Positions 34,265 through 43,434 of a stretch of DNA of 48,554 nucleotides are shown in pieces. Source of the stretch: Actinomycetota bacterium (GTDB lineage: Bacteria > Actinomycetota > Thermoleophilia > RBG-16-64-13). How positions within the stretch are numbered: the stretch's first letter is position 1; each line of letters opens with the position of its first letter. The position numbers and the translations under genes are program-made. The stretch spans positions 1 through 48,554 of the forward strand of contig JAAYCW010000034.1 in assembly GCA_012729575.1 (NCBI GenBank). The letters are read 5' to 3'. Under the pieces are notes generated by a model, which had not been told where the DNA came from, did not search any database, and saw only the letters and a list, made by a program, of their open reading frames with translations.

Positions 34265-36250
34265 CTAGACGCTGAGACGATCCAGCTGGTCTGCGACGTT
34301 GACCAGACCAAGCTCTGTGAGTACCTCTCTTGTGGGGATGCCTGTGCCGGGATCCCAACGCATGAGCCGGTAGTACTCGCCGAGGAGATGCTGCATGGTC
34401 TCTCTTGATACGACTGTTCCCTCGTGGGGGCCGCCCGCTACCGGCTCCTCGTAGAAGCGGTCTGGTATGTCGTCGTGCTCCCTTCGGACTCCCGCTCGTA
34501 CCAGAAACGCTCTCATCAAGTTGCACACGCGCTCTCCCTCTCGGACAAGCTGGTCGGCCGAGACCGGCTCGCCTCGATACGCCGAGAGGAGCTTCGCGTA
34601 GTGCGTGGGGCCGAGGGCGCAGAAGTAATTGGCTGAGTAGAGACAGAGGCCCAGCGAGTCGAAGAGGGGGGTCAGCTTGGACTGCCAGGCCGCGGTGGCC
34701 GCCTTGCCCTTAGGGTTGAGGGGATGGAGGCTCTCTGGGTCCAGGGGATCGCCGAATATCTGTCGCTTGGCGTCCTCGGTCATGTCGAGGGAATCCACGA
34801 AGTACTGCATGCGCTCCTCATCCTCCGCCTCTTTGGGACCGGTGGCTCTGTACACTTCCTCGAGCGCGAATCCCCGGGTGGTCAGAGCGTCGTCTCCACC
34901 CCGCGGGTTGATCATCAGGCCGAGGGTATCTTTGAGATTCCCCCCACGGGGCTCAACGGCCATGAGCTCCACACCTTTGGTGGTCATCGAGTACTTCTTG
35001 GCGCCTTGGCCGATCTCACGCGCGAGGTACACGCCGCCCTCGGCGAGGACGTCACCAAGACCTTCGCGGTGGGCTATCTTCCGGATCAGCTCAAGCGTCG
35101 TCGCTTCGTTTCCCCACGACAGGTCCAACCCGTCGCACTGTTCTCGGGTGAGCAGCCCTCTCTCGTAGAGCTCCATAGCGAAGGGGATGGGTATCCCGGG
35201 TGCGTCGAGCCCATATCTCTGGCAGAGTTCGTGGCATTTGAACATGGCCGGGTAGCTTCTGAGTTGGCAGGCCGTACCCCAGGTCGGGATGTAGCAGTAG
35301 CCGCCCACCTTGGTCCCCGCATAGGGGCCGTCCTTGATATCCGCGGCGACTTGGCAGCCGAAGTACTTCTCGAGCACGCAGTGGTAGCCGAAATGATCGC
35401 CCAAGACGAGATGCTGCTGTGCCGTCTCACGGGTCCTAAGGATGTCGCTACCCTCAGGGAGGATCGTGGACTGGTAGTTCTTACTCTGGAACATCCCGCA
35501 GCTCGCCATCCGCTGAAAGTCCTCGTAATAGACCCCGATCGGTCTCTCGTCGTGAGGATCTCCGGCCGCCCGGTCGACGATGCGCTGCGTCGATTCTTTA
35601 ACAGCACTTCGGAAGGCATCTGGATCCGCTACCCGTACCTCGCCGGTCCCTCTGACGACTATCGCCTTCAACCGCTTGGCTCCCATGACGCACCCGGCGT
35701 TACTCCGGCTGGGAGAGTGATTGTAGTCGGCGACCGGACAGGCGTACTTGACCAGGTTCTCGCCGGCTTGACCGATGGCCAGCACGCTGATGTCATCACC
35801 CAGTTCGCTCTTGAGAGCGTCCTCAGTCTCCCAGGCATCTTTGCCCCACAGGTGCGAAGCATCCTGGAGTTCCACACGGTCGTCGTCTATCAGAACATAC
35901 GATGGGGTCTTTGCCGATCCAGTCACGCGAAGAGCCAGATACCCAGCCTTGCGCAAGCGGGGTCCCCACGAGCCTCCGAAGTTCCCTACGCCCATGAGTC
36001 CGTTCAACGGCGACACCGTGGCCACGGAAGTGCGCCCGTTCGTGGGGGCCGAGGTGCCGGAGAGGGGCCCCGCTGCCACCACGAGGATATTGTCGGGGCC
36101 CAGCGCATCCGTCCCCGGATCGACCGCATCGTAGACATACTTGACTGCCAGGCCGAGGCCGCCGAGGTAGTCGCGGAGGAGTTCCTCTTCTATGTCTACG
36201 ATGCTGGTCTCAGCTTCGCTGAGTCTTACGTCGATCAGTCGGTCTCTCAT
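34265..36250 (-). CDS. Aldehyde:ferredoxin oxidoreductase family protein with altered FeS motif
   Basis: AOR-family tungsten enzymes oxidise aldehydes to acids, or reverse, with ferredoxin. This 661-residue protein has the N-terminal domain (GLGLAVKYVYD, AAGPLSGTSAPTNGRTS), the middle AGCVMGAKRLKAIVV and the C-terminal FeS Cys in LGLC (C535). The usual C-xx-C-xxx-C triad is not seen; in its place C291 and C299 are separated by seven residues (HCVLEKYFGC), with more cysteines at 319, 328 and 339. ATG 36250 follows GGGAGG. It may hold an altered cluster or belong to an AOR-like subgroup with a different reaction. It is convergent with the SDR gene and preceded by a hairpin. Confidence 0.88.
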   Translation of the reverse strand: MRDRLIDVRLSEAETSIVDIEEELLRDYLGGLGLAVKYVYDAVDPGTDALGPDNILVVAAGPLSGTSAPTNGRTSVATVSPLNGLMGVGNFGGSWGPRLRKAGYLALRVTGSAKTPSYVLIDDDRVELQDASHLWGKDAWETEDALKSELGDDISVLAIGQAGENLVKYACPVADYNHSPSRSNAGCVMGAKRLKAIVVRGTGEVRVADPDAFRSAVKESTQRIVDRAAGDPHDERPIGVYYEDFQRMASCGMFQSKNYQSTILPEGSDILRTRETAQQHLVLGDHFGYHCVLEKYFGCQVAADIKDGPYAGTKVGGYCYIPTWGTACQLRSYPAMFKCHELCQRYGLDAPGIPIPFAMELYERGLLTREQCDGLDLSWGNEATTLELIRKIAHREGLGDVLAEGGVYLAREIGQGAKKYSMTTKGVELMAVEPRGGNLKDTLGLMINPRGGDDALTTRGFALEEVYRATGPKEAEDEERMQYFVDSLDMTEDAKRQIFGDPLDPESLHPLNPKGKAATAAWQSKLTPLFDSLGLCLYSANYFCALGPTHYAKLLSAYRGEPVSADQLVREGERVCNLMRAFLVRAGVRREHDDIPDRFYEEPVAGGPHEGTVVSRETMQHLLGEYYRLMRWDPGTGIPTREVLTELGLVNVADQLDRLSV

Positions 36251-36334
36251 GAGTCCTCCCGGCGGCCTTTCCACTAGTTGTCACCCTTGCCGTGCGTCGG
36301 CTCTTCGACCAGACATTACCAGACTGTGCTGAAA

Positions 36335-36373
36335 GAACGGACCCCCGCCGAGTGTCGGCGCGGGGGTCCGTTC
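36335..36373 (-). terminator. Hairpin terminator after transhydroxylase-type operon 1
   Basis: The arms GAACGGACCCCCGC (36335-36348) and its complement (36360-36373) form a perfect 14-bp stem with an 11-nt loop. It lies just beyond the stop of the beta subunit gene and before the AOR start on the same strand, so it separates the two transcription units. Confidence 0.65.
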
Positions 36374-36416
36374 GTCTGCCCTAGGGCAATGAGCCGCACG
36401 TTCTCCGTGTGGCTCT

Positions 36417-37235
36417 CTATTTGGTGAGTGCGATATCTCCCAGGTTCACGTCCTTCTCGGTGTTGATCTCCTCGAGCGTCTTCGGCGCGAATCCATCGGC
36501 CGAGATCTCCAGCTTGTACGTATCTCCCTCGGCCAACCCCTCGAACCAGAAGTCCCCGAAACCGTCGGTGGTGACGCTCCAATTGCCGCCGTTGCCGTCG
36601 GTCAGAGCACAGGCCGCGCCTTCGACGATCTCCTTGGTGATGGGATCGTACACAGTACCGCCGATGAACTTCTTCGGGATGTTGAGGTAGTACACCCGCG
36701 GCTTGGCACCCAGTTCCGGCTTCAGGACTTCTGCCTCGGCGATCTCGGCGGCGAAATCGCCCTCTTCGCCGAACTTCAGGGCCTCGGTGGGGCAGGCGTC
36801 CACACACCGGGGGACCGTCCATTCGCCGCCATCGAGGAGGTGAGCGCACCCGGTGCACTTCTGCGCCAGGTTGAGATCGTCATTGAAGTAGATGGCGCCA
36901 TAGGGGCAGACGTCGACGCAAAGCCGGCACCCGGTGCACTTCAGCGAATCGATGATGACGAGTCCATCTTCCCGCTTGTAGATGGCTCCCTCGATCGGGC
37001 AGGGGGGAATGCACGGAGCTTCGTCGCAGTGCATGCATGGATTGGCGATGTAGTGCATCTTGACTTTGGGCACGGTGCCGCGAATGTGCTCGTCGAGCCT
37101 CATCCAGAACTGACCGGTGTCAGGCTGGGGCTTCGCGATCGGGGACCAATCGTTGCCGACGTGCTCGTCTTTGCAGACGAACTGGCAGGCGTAGCAACCC
37201 ACGCACAGGTTGACGTCCATAACGAAGACCTTCAT
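36417..37235 (-). CDS. Transhydroxylase-type beta (FeS) subunit 1
   Basis: This 272-residue protein is the electron-transfer partner of the alpha subunit gene that it overlaps by 4 nt (ATGA). The first ~195 residues carry four complete ferredoxin motifs: CVGCYACQFVC (C11-C21), CMHCDEAPCIPPCP, CTGCRLCVDVCP and CTGCAHLL with CVDACP. The last ~75 residues are a carboxypeptidase-regulatory-like beta domain, a layout shared with the Pelobacter acidigallici pyrogallol transhydroxylase beta subunit. Unlike that protein and the second copy at 43435, no cluster ligand is lost, which suggests real electron flow to a partner. There is no signal peptide, so it is cytoplasmic. Confidence 0.87.
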   Translation of the reverse strand: MKVFVMDVNLCVGCYACQFVCKDEHVGNDWSPIAKPQPDTGQFWMRLDEHIRGTVPKVKMHYIANPCMHCDEAPCIPPCPIEGAIYKREDGLVIIDSLKCTGCRLCVDVCPYGAIYFNDDLNLAQKCTGCAHLLDGGEWTVPRCVDACPTEALKFGEEGDFAAEIAEAEVLKPELGAKPRVYYLNIPKKFIGGTVYDPITKEIVEGAACALTDGNGGNWSVTTDGFGDFWFEGLAEGDTYKLEISADGFAPKTLEEINTEKDVNLGDIALTK

Positions 37236-39859
37236 TTGTCGCCCTCCTCGATCCAAGCGTCGAAGCGTAACCCGGCACCGGGGTCGTACTTCCTCGCGAA
37301 GGCCTCGGGGTAGTCCCTGCGCCACTCTTCCCATTCTTCGTTCTTGACCTTCTGCACATCGACCAAGTAGCCGCTTGTAGCTTGACCGACCGCGTTCTTG
37401 GACGTGATCCCGTTCGGTGCGATGGTGTTGATCGCTCCACCACGGCAGACCTTACCGGGGACCAACGGGTCATGTCGGGAGCCATGGTCGACGTACACAA
37501 CGCCGGGCTTTATCCTCTCCCAGACGCGTGCTCCCACGAGCACGATACCGCGCTCGTTAAAGATCTTGACCACGTCGCCGTCCTTGATGCCCCGAGGTTC
37601 CGCGTCGACGGGATTGATCCAGATAGGCTCGTACTTGTAGCCGTCGAATCCGAGCACCTTTCCTGTCGGGGTCTCACGTGCCCAACTGTTGTCGTCGCCC
37701 TGCGCATGTGTGCGCCAGCGCGGGTGATTCGAGACCAGGAGTAGCGGGAACATGGCCGCACGCTCGCTGGACAGGGCCTCGTCGTGGGTCTCGCCCTTCT
37801 CGATCCATTTCGGGAAGGGAGGACGCTCTTTATCATCGGGGAAGTGCTGGGCCAACCGCTCGGAATAGAACTCCAGAAGGCCGCTCGGGGTCTTCAAGGG
37901 GTTGTTCTTGGGGTCTATATAGAACTTGCGGAACCCCGGCGAGTCTTCCTCCCAATCAGTCGCCGTCTTGTACACGTAGGTCTTCTTCTCGTAGAAGTCC
38001 TCCCACGTGGTGAGGTTGTCGAGGTGCATGCTATCGAAGACCAGTTTCTGAAGGTCGAGCGTGGTCATACCCGTGGTAAATTCGTCGTAGAGTCCCAACT
38101 TCTCGGCGATAGCCGCCACGATCTCGTAGTCGCTCTTGGACTCACCGATCGGTCGAATAGACTGCTCCTGGATGGAGACGCTGGCGAAATGTGGTCCCTG
38201 ACGGGTGGTGGTGACGATATCCTCGACCTCGAGAGTCGTGTTGGCCGGAAGGATGATGTCGGCATAGAGACAGTCGTTCTCCAACCACGGATGCTGGGCA
38301 ACAACGCATTCGATGCTGGGGTCTTTCATGGCTTCTATCGTCCAGTTGCCGTGGTTCCAGCAGGTGATGCGGCAGGGAGTGTCTGTCCAGATCATGTGGA
38401 TCCGTACCCCGCCCTTATCCTTGGAAATGGGGTACGTGTACCGATCGAACTGCTCCTCAGTGGGGCTCTCCTGGCCGCCGGCGCCGTGGAAGACCAAAGG
38501 CGGCTTCAGGATGGCGTCCTGGATGAGGGTCTTGGGGATGAGCTGTGGACCCCAGGAGTGGACCGTGGTCCAGCAAGGCTTGGTGAGCCGCTCGGGCAGT
38601 TCGGGATTGAAGAAGCGGATACTGCCCAAGCCCTCCGCTCGTGGCATGCCGAAATAGGTCATCTGGCATTGATGGACTCCGGGCTTACCCAGTCCCTGCA
38701 TCCCGAGCAGGATGCACTCCAGCCGCCCCGGTTCGTGCGAGTACGGACCGCGGAACGCCGAGCCCCCGAAGTAGTGGATGATGGAGGTGGTGTTCTTGGC
38801 GAACTGCCTGGCAAGGGCCTTGATGGTCCACTCCGGTACGCCGCACTTGGGCGCAGCCCATTCAGGAGTCTTGGGGATGCCCTCCTCGTCCTCGCCGAGG
38901 ACGTAGGCGGCCACCTTGTCCATACCCACAGCGTGAGCGGCGACATACTCCTTGTCCCAGGTGTCCTCAGTCAGCCACACATAGATGATGGCCAACTGTA
39001 GCGCGGCGTCGGTGTTAGGCAGCACGGGGATCCATTTGTCGGCGTGCACCGCCGCAGCGTAGTTGAGGTCCGGGCAGATGTAGATCTGTTTGATGCCTGC
39101 TCGGGTCCAGAACTGCGAGATACGGCTGGCGTACTGGCCCGTGAAGCCCCAGGGCGTGGTCTCCTCATCGCACCCCCACTTAAGGACCAGGTCGGCATGC
39201 TCAGAGATGTCCTTGATGAGGTTTGCTGCGGGGGACATCATGCCTTGGAAGCCTTGACCCCATACATGCTTGGCCCCCCAGTACCAGCCCTCCCAGCTAT
39301 CCGGATTGCGGACCTGCTGGGTGAAGCCTCCCATCATGTCGAGCAATCGGGCCTGGTGGCCATGAGGAGTATGGATGGTCTTGCATTCCCCGTGACCGTC
39401 CCCCTGAGCAAGGATGGCGAGGGGCCCGTACTCCTTGTGGACCCGCCGTATCTCAGAGGCGATGATGTCGGTGGCTTCGTCCCAGGAGATCCTCTTGTAC
39501 TTGCTCTTGCCCCGATTCTGTGTGTTGCGTTCTCCATCGGGGTCCCAGTCGACCCGCTTCATGGGGAACTTGATGCGGTTAGGTGAGAACGTCCTCTTCT
39601 TGTAGGCGAGAGAGAAGGGAGCAGGAAGGGCCTTGGGTAGAGGCTGTAAGGTCTCGCCGTTACGCTCGATCTTCCATGGTCTGAGTGATTGGAAATCGTA
39701 TTTCCAGTCGTACTTGAGAGGCCTGATCCGAACGGCCTTGCCGTCCTTCACGTCGACGAAGCATTCCCCCCCGCCTCCGAGCAGACCACCCATCGCTAGG
39801 TTCTTGATGGTGACCTTGTCGACACTTACGTCGACCTTCTTGCGTTCCTCGTCTGCCAT
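37232..39859 (-). CDS. Transhydroxylase-type molybdopterin alpha subunit 1
   Basis: This 875-residue bis-MGD protein belongs to the pyrogallol transhydroxylase/resorcinol hydroxylase group. It lacks the N-terminal FeS cysteines usual in the superfamily. It keeps the metal-ligand Ser188 and catalytic Asp187 (NPDSWEGW) and His156, equivalent to S175, D174 and H144 of the Pelobacter enzyme. I do not find the equivalent of Tyr404: the region reads FGMPRAEGLGSIRFF. So the reaction may differ, for example hydroxylation of resorcinol or another ring. ATG 39859 follows AAAGGACG. The gene order is IclR, alpha, beta on one strand, divergent from complex 2. Confidence 0.85.
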   Translation of the reverse strand: MADEERKKVDVSVDKVTIKNLAMGGLLGGGGECFVDVKDGKAVRIRPLKYDWKYDFQSLRPWKIERNGETLQPLPKALPAPFSLAYKKRTFSPNRIKFPMKRVDWDPDGERNTQNRGKSKYKRISWDEATDIIASEIRRVHKEYGPLAILAQGDGHGECKTIHTPHGHQARLLDMMGGFTQQVRNPDSWEGWYWGAKHVWGQGFQGMMSPAANLIKDISEHADLVLKWGCDEETTPWGFTGQYASRISQFWTRAGIKQIYICPDLNYAAAVHADKWIPVLPNTDAALQLAIIYVWLTEDTWDKEYVAAHAVGMDKVAAYVLGEDEEGIPKTPEWAAPKCGVPEWTIKALARQFAKNTTSIIHYFGGSAFRGPYSHEPGRLECILLGMQGLGKPGVHQCQMTYFGMPRAEGLGSIRFFNPELPERLTKPCWTTVHSWGPQLIPKTLIQDAILKPPLVFHGAGGQESPTEEQFDRYTYPISKDKGGVRIHMIWTDTPCRITCWNHGNWTIEAMKDPSIECVVAQHPWLENDCLYADIILPANTTLEVEDIVTTTRQGPHFASVSIQEQSIRPIGESKSDYEIVAAIAEKLGLYDEFTTGMTTLDLQKLVFDSMHLDNLTTWEDFYEKKTYVYKTATDWEEDSPGFRKFYIDPKNNPLKTPSGLLEFYSERLAQHFPDDKERPPFPKWIEKGETHDEALSSERAAMFPLLLVSNHPRWRTHAQGDDNSWARETPTGKVLGFDGYKYEPIWINPVDAEPRGIKDGDVVKIFNERGIVLVGARVWERIKPGVVYVDHGSRHDPLVPGKVCRGGAINTIAPNGITSKNAVGQATSGYLVDVQKVKNEEWEEWRRDYPEAFARKYDPGAGLRFDAWIEEGDK

Positions 39860-39938
39860 CGCACTCTTCGTCCTTTCAATCCGTGGTTGCCGTGACCGTG
39901 ATTATCGGGACGCCTGCGCTTCCACTCACCTCCCCATA

Positions 39939-40742
39939 CTAGTACGTAGGTTCTCTCGGGTTCCATCCCAGGTAGGCAGAGAACGAAGCAGCGGCTGCCT
40001 TGACAGCCTCGGTGCAACGGGCGCTCTCGGCCGGTCCGAAGCGACCCGTCGGTACTACTACAGAAATGGTAGCCGCGATGGCTCCGAACTGGTCGCGGAC
40101 AGGAGCGCCGACTGCGCAAAGCCCCATGTAGCGGCCCTCGATGTCGTAGGCCACGCCCTCTCTCGCCACCTGTTCCAGTTCGGCGGCCAGCACGTCGCGG
40201 TCCGTGATCGTGTGTGGGGTCTCTTTGGGAATGGGCCTAGCCAGGATGGCCTCTCTATCCTGGGGAGACTTGAAGGCGGCGAAGATCTTTCCATGGACGG
40301 TCGCTATATCGCCCAGGATGCGTCCGGGTGCGGTTCGGCGCTTAAACGGACGAGAGGTGTTTATGATGTCGACGCAGACAGGAAACCCGTCGACCTCCAC
40401 AGCCAGGGTGACCGACTCGCCGGTCTCTTCAACCAGCGCTCGGAGGAAGGGCCTTGCCGAGTCGATGAAAGCCGATTGATCGTCGGCGACATAGCACAAA
40501 GCCAGTGCAGCCGGTCCCAAACGATAACGGTTGCTCGCGGGGTCGCGGACAAGAAAGGCCATGGATTCAAGGGTTCGCACCATCCGGTAGGCAGTCATGC
40601 GAACCAGACCGGTCTGCTCGGCTATCTCATCGACCGTCCATTCGCGGTGGTCCACATCGAACAGTCCGAGAACCAGCAGCCCGCGAGTCAGCGCTCTAAC
40701 CGAGAGGGGATCAGTCTCTCGCGATCCGTTGCTCTCCGACAT
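39939..40742 (-). CDS. IclR-family regulator 2
   Basis: This 267-residue regulator has the IclR winged helix (VDEIAEQTGLVRMTAYRMVRTLE) and effector domain ([30 protein letters not shown]). It is a paralogue of the IclR at 30376-31194, with long identical runs such as DEIA..TGL.RMTAYRM and VVPTGRFG. ATG 40742 follows GGGGGAAGG and is preferred over the frame start at 40793. It is divergent from athL; the space between holds the 42-bp dyad copy B, a natural site for its own binding. It probably senses a ring compound or product and controls both transhydroxylase operons. Confidence 0.9.
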   Translation of the reverse strand: MSESNGSRETDPLSVRALTRGLLVLGLFDVDHREWTVDEIAEQTGLVRMTAYRMVRTLESMAFLVRDPASNRYRLGPAALALCYVADDQSAFIDSARPFLRALVEETGESVTLAVEVDGFPVCVDIINTSRPFKRRTAPGRILGDIATVHGKIFAAFKSPQDREAILARPIPKETPHTITDRDVLAAELEQVAREGVAYDIEGRYMGLCAVGAPVRDQFGAIAATISVVVPTGRFGPAESARCTEAVKAAAASFSAYLGWNPREPTY

Positions 40743-40810
40743 CCTTCCCCCATTGGCGTATGCTGAGCGTGGAGCCGAGCGTCTGTCTTGCAAATCAGTT
40801 GTACCTACTC

Positions 40811-40852
40811 TACGATACTAGCAGTATTACGGAATAATATCGAGATATCGTT
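40811..40852 (+). promoter_or_regulatory. 42-bp dyad element, copy B
   Basis: Arms TACGATACT (40811-40819) and GATATCGTT (40844-40852) form an imperfect dyad with the same 42-bp span as copy A at 27067-27108. The surrounding 47 bp match copy A at about 37 positions. It lies between the divergent IclR 2 and athL genes. A TAATAT run (40835-40840) could be a -10 for athL. The likely binder is an IclR protein; this is inference. Confidence 0.65.
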
Positions 40853-40901
40853 TTATCCCCCAAATCACGACCATCTTTGGTCACATGGGAGCTGATGCTT
40901 G

Positions 40902-43430
40902 ATGGCTGAAAAGGTGTTCTCGAGTTGCACGAACAGCGGACCGGTATCGGTCTACGTCAAGGACGGCAAGATCGTCCGCATCCGTCCCTTGGTCGTGGAC
41001 GAGAAGGATTTCAAACCCTGGGTCATCGAAGCCGGTGACAAGAAGTATTCTCCTCCGAAGAAGGTCACTCTCTCTCCGTACATCCATGCCGAGCGGCGGC
41101 GGATCTACTCCGATGAGCGCATCAGGTACCCCATGAAACGCGTGGACTTCGATCCGAATGGTGAGCGGAACCCTCAGAATCGGGGCAAGTCTCGGTACGA
41201 GCGGATCTCGTGGGACGAAGCAGCCACGTTGGTCGCGAACGAGCTCACCCGCGTGAAGGAGACCTACGGCGGCTCGGCCATCAGCGGTATCACCTCCTCA
41301 CACCATAACTGGGGCATCGTCGGCTACAAGATGGGCCCGTTCGCCCGGTTTCTCAACATGATGGAAGGGACCCCGGTGCTGGATAATCCCGACAGCTGGG
41401 AAGGGTGGCATTGGGGAGCGACTCACAGCTACGGCTTCTACTGGCGCCTCGGCATGCCCGAGCCGTACGACATGCTGGGTGACGCCCTGCAGAACGCGGA
41501 GATGATCATCTACTGGTCCAACGACCCGGACAGCACCCGGGGCACCTACTCGGGTCAGGACTCCGCTCTGTGGCGGCAGTGGCTGAAGGAGAAGGGCGTG
41601 AAGATGGTCTTCATCGACCCCTTCTACAACTACACCAACGCCGTGATGGGCGGCAAGTGGATCGTACCGCGCATGGGTACAGACACTGCCTTGGCCATGG
41701 CCATAGCCTTCGTGTGGATCACTGAAGACATATACAACAAGGACTATGTGGCGAACCGTACCATCGGTTTCGATGAGTTCAAGAAGTACGTGCTCGGCGA
41801 GATCGACGGCGTCCCTAAGACCCCCGAGTGGGCTGAGGAGGAGTGCGACGTTGACGCTCGTGTCATCCGCACCCTGGCCCGGGAGTGGGCCGCCAAACGC
41901 ACCATCCTCTCCGGCGGCTCCCGCGGTGGAGAGGGAGGGGCCTGCCGGCAGGCCTACGCCACCGAGTGGGCCCGGATGATGGTCCTCCTGCAGGCCATGC
42001 AGGGGCTGGGTGCGCCGGGGCGTAGCATCTGGGGTACCACGATGGGAGCTCCCAACAACACCACGCATTGGGTGCCCGCCTATGGCGAGCCTCAAGGCCG
42101 GATATCGATGGCGACCAAAGTGGCCAAGTACGTTCCGACCAATCCCAACCCGCAGCGCCTATGGCGTCTCACGGTGCCTGAGGCTATCCTCGATCCGCCC
42201 GTGGAGTGGTACGGAGAGGGCTTCTGCGGGCAGAGTCTCGAGCAGCAGTTCAAGCACTTCGTCTATCCCGCCCCCGGTTGCTCGGAGATCAAGCTGTGGT
42301 ACCGGTACGGCGGTTCCTTCATGGGGACGATGAGCGACACCACCAAGTGGGTGCGGATGTATCAGAGTCCGAAACTCGAGTTCGTGGTGAATCAGGATAT
42401 CTGGTGGAATAGCGAGACCCGCATGGCCGACGTGATTCTGCCGGCCTGCACCAACTTCGAACGGGACGATCTGGGTGAGTGGGCCGCCGTCAACGGCTAC
42501 ACCTGGCACGCCAGCAGCGGCTGCAACTACCGCGTGGTCGTCCGCGAGCAGAAGTGCATCGAGCCCTTGTGGGAGTCGAAGTCCGACTACGAGATATTCG
42601 CCCTGATCTTCGAGAAAATGGGGATGCGGGATCTCTACACCGACGGTGGCAAGACCGACGTCGACTGGGTGAAGGGCTTCTTCGACGCTTGTGATCTGCC
42701 CAAGCTGGTCAGCTGGGAGGAGTTCAACGCGAAGGGCTACCACATCATCAACATCGAGGATGACTACAAGCCCACTCCGGGTCTGCGCTGGTTCTATGAT
42801 GGGCGGCCCTGCGATACTCCGGACGTGGGCAATGCGAAGCGCCTCGATCCAGAGAAGTCGGGAGAGCTTGGGACCTTCAGCGGCAAGATCGAGTTCGTTT
42901 CGGAGAGCTTGAAGCAGTACTTTCCCGATGACGAAGAGCGCCCTGTGGCGCCGCGCTACATCCGAAGCTGGGAGGGGTACGGCACGCCCGGTCTGTACGA
43001 GAAGTACCCGTTGCAGCTTCTATCGCCGCATCCGCGCTTCAGCTTCCACTGCCATTACGACAAGCACACCGACTGGCTGAACGATATTTCCGTCCATCGC
43101 ATCAAGAAGGACGGCCACCCCTGGTGGCCGGCGCGCATCAATCCGGAGGATGCTGCGGAGCGGGGCATCAACACCCACGACATCGTGCGGCTGTACAACG
43201 ACCGGGCTTCTGTACTCTGTATCGCCGTGGTCACCGGGCGGGTGCGGCCCGGAGTGATACACAGCTATGCGTCCTCAGCTATGTATGACCCCCTACAGCC
43301 CGGTGAACCGGATTCTATAGACAGAGGCGGGTGCGTCTCCATGCTGACCCCGTCGCGGATGCTCTCGAAGAACGTACCGGGCATGACGCCGAATTCCTGC
43401 CTTATCGAGATCGAGAAATGGGAGGGCTGA
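40902..43430 (+). CDS. athL: Pyrogallol-phloroglucinol transhydroxylase alpha subunit
   Basis: This enzyme transfers a hydroxyl between trihydroxybenzenes, turning pyrogallol into phloroglucinol in anaerobic gallate degradation. The 842-residue bis-MGD protein follows the Pelobacter acidigallici large subunit along its whole length, with shared stretches such as KRVDFDPNGERNPQ and NPDSWEGWHWG. All four known catalytic residues have equivalents: His134 (H144), Asp164 (D174), metal-ligand Ser165 (S175) and Tyr394 (Y404). As in that enzyme, no N-terminal FeS cysteines are present. ATG 40902 is used; TTG 40899 is possible, with GGGAG upstream. The beta gene follows 4 nt later. Resorcinol or hydroxyhydroquinone could also be substrates. 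Confidence 0.85.
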   Translation: MAEKVFSSCTNSGPVSVYVKDGKIVRIRPLVVDEKDFKPWVIEAGDKKYSPPKKVTLSPYIHAERRRIYSDERIRYPMKRVDFDPNGERNPQNRGKSRYERISWDEAATLVANELTRVKETYGGSAISGITSSHHNWGIVGYKMGPFARFLNMMEGTPVLDNPDSWEGWHWGATHSYGFYWRLGMPEPYDMLGDALQNAEMIIYWSNDPDSTRGTYSGQDSALWRQWLKEKGVKMVFIDPFYNYTNAVMGGKWIVPRMGTDTALAMAIAFVWITEDIYNKDYVANRTIGFDEFKKYVLGEIDGVPKTPEWAEEECDVDARVIRTLAREWAAKRTILSGGSRGGEGGACRQAYATEWARMMVLLQAMQGLGAPGRSIWGTTMGAPNNTTHWVPAYGEPQGRISMATKVAKYVPTNPNPQRLWRLTVPEAILDPPVEWYGEGFCGQSLEQQFKHFVYPAPGCSEIKLWYRYGGSFMGTMSDTTKWVRMYQSPKLEFVVNQDIWWNSETRMADVILPACTNFERDDLGEWAAVNGYTWHASSGCNYRVVVREQKCIEPLWESKSDYEIFALIFEKMGMRDLYTDGGKTDVDWVKGFFDACDLPKLVSWEEFNAKGYHIINIEDDYKPTPGLRWFYDGRPCDTPDVGNAKRLDPEKSGELGTFSGKIEFVSESLKQYFPDDEERPVAPRYIRSWEGYGTPGLYEKYPLQLLSPHPRFSFHCHYDKHTDWLNDISVHRIKKDGHPWWPARINPEDAAERGINTHDIVRLYNDRASVLCIAVVTGRVRPGVIHSYASSAMYDPLQPGEPDSIDRGGCVSMLTPSRMLSKNVPGMTPNSCLIEIEKWEG

Positions 43431-43434
43431 GATC

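Noticed and set aside
39935-39952. Dyad-like TACTAGTACGTAGG stretch near the IclR 2 stop
   Set aside because: It lies across the last codons of IclR 2 and has neither the spacing nor the second arm of the 42-bp element.
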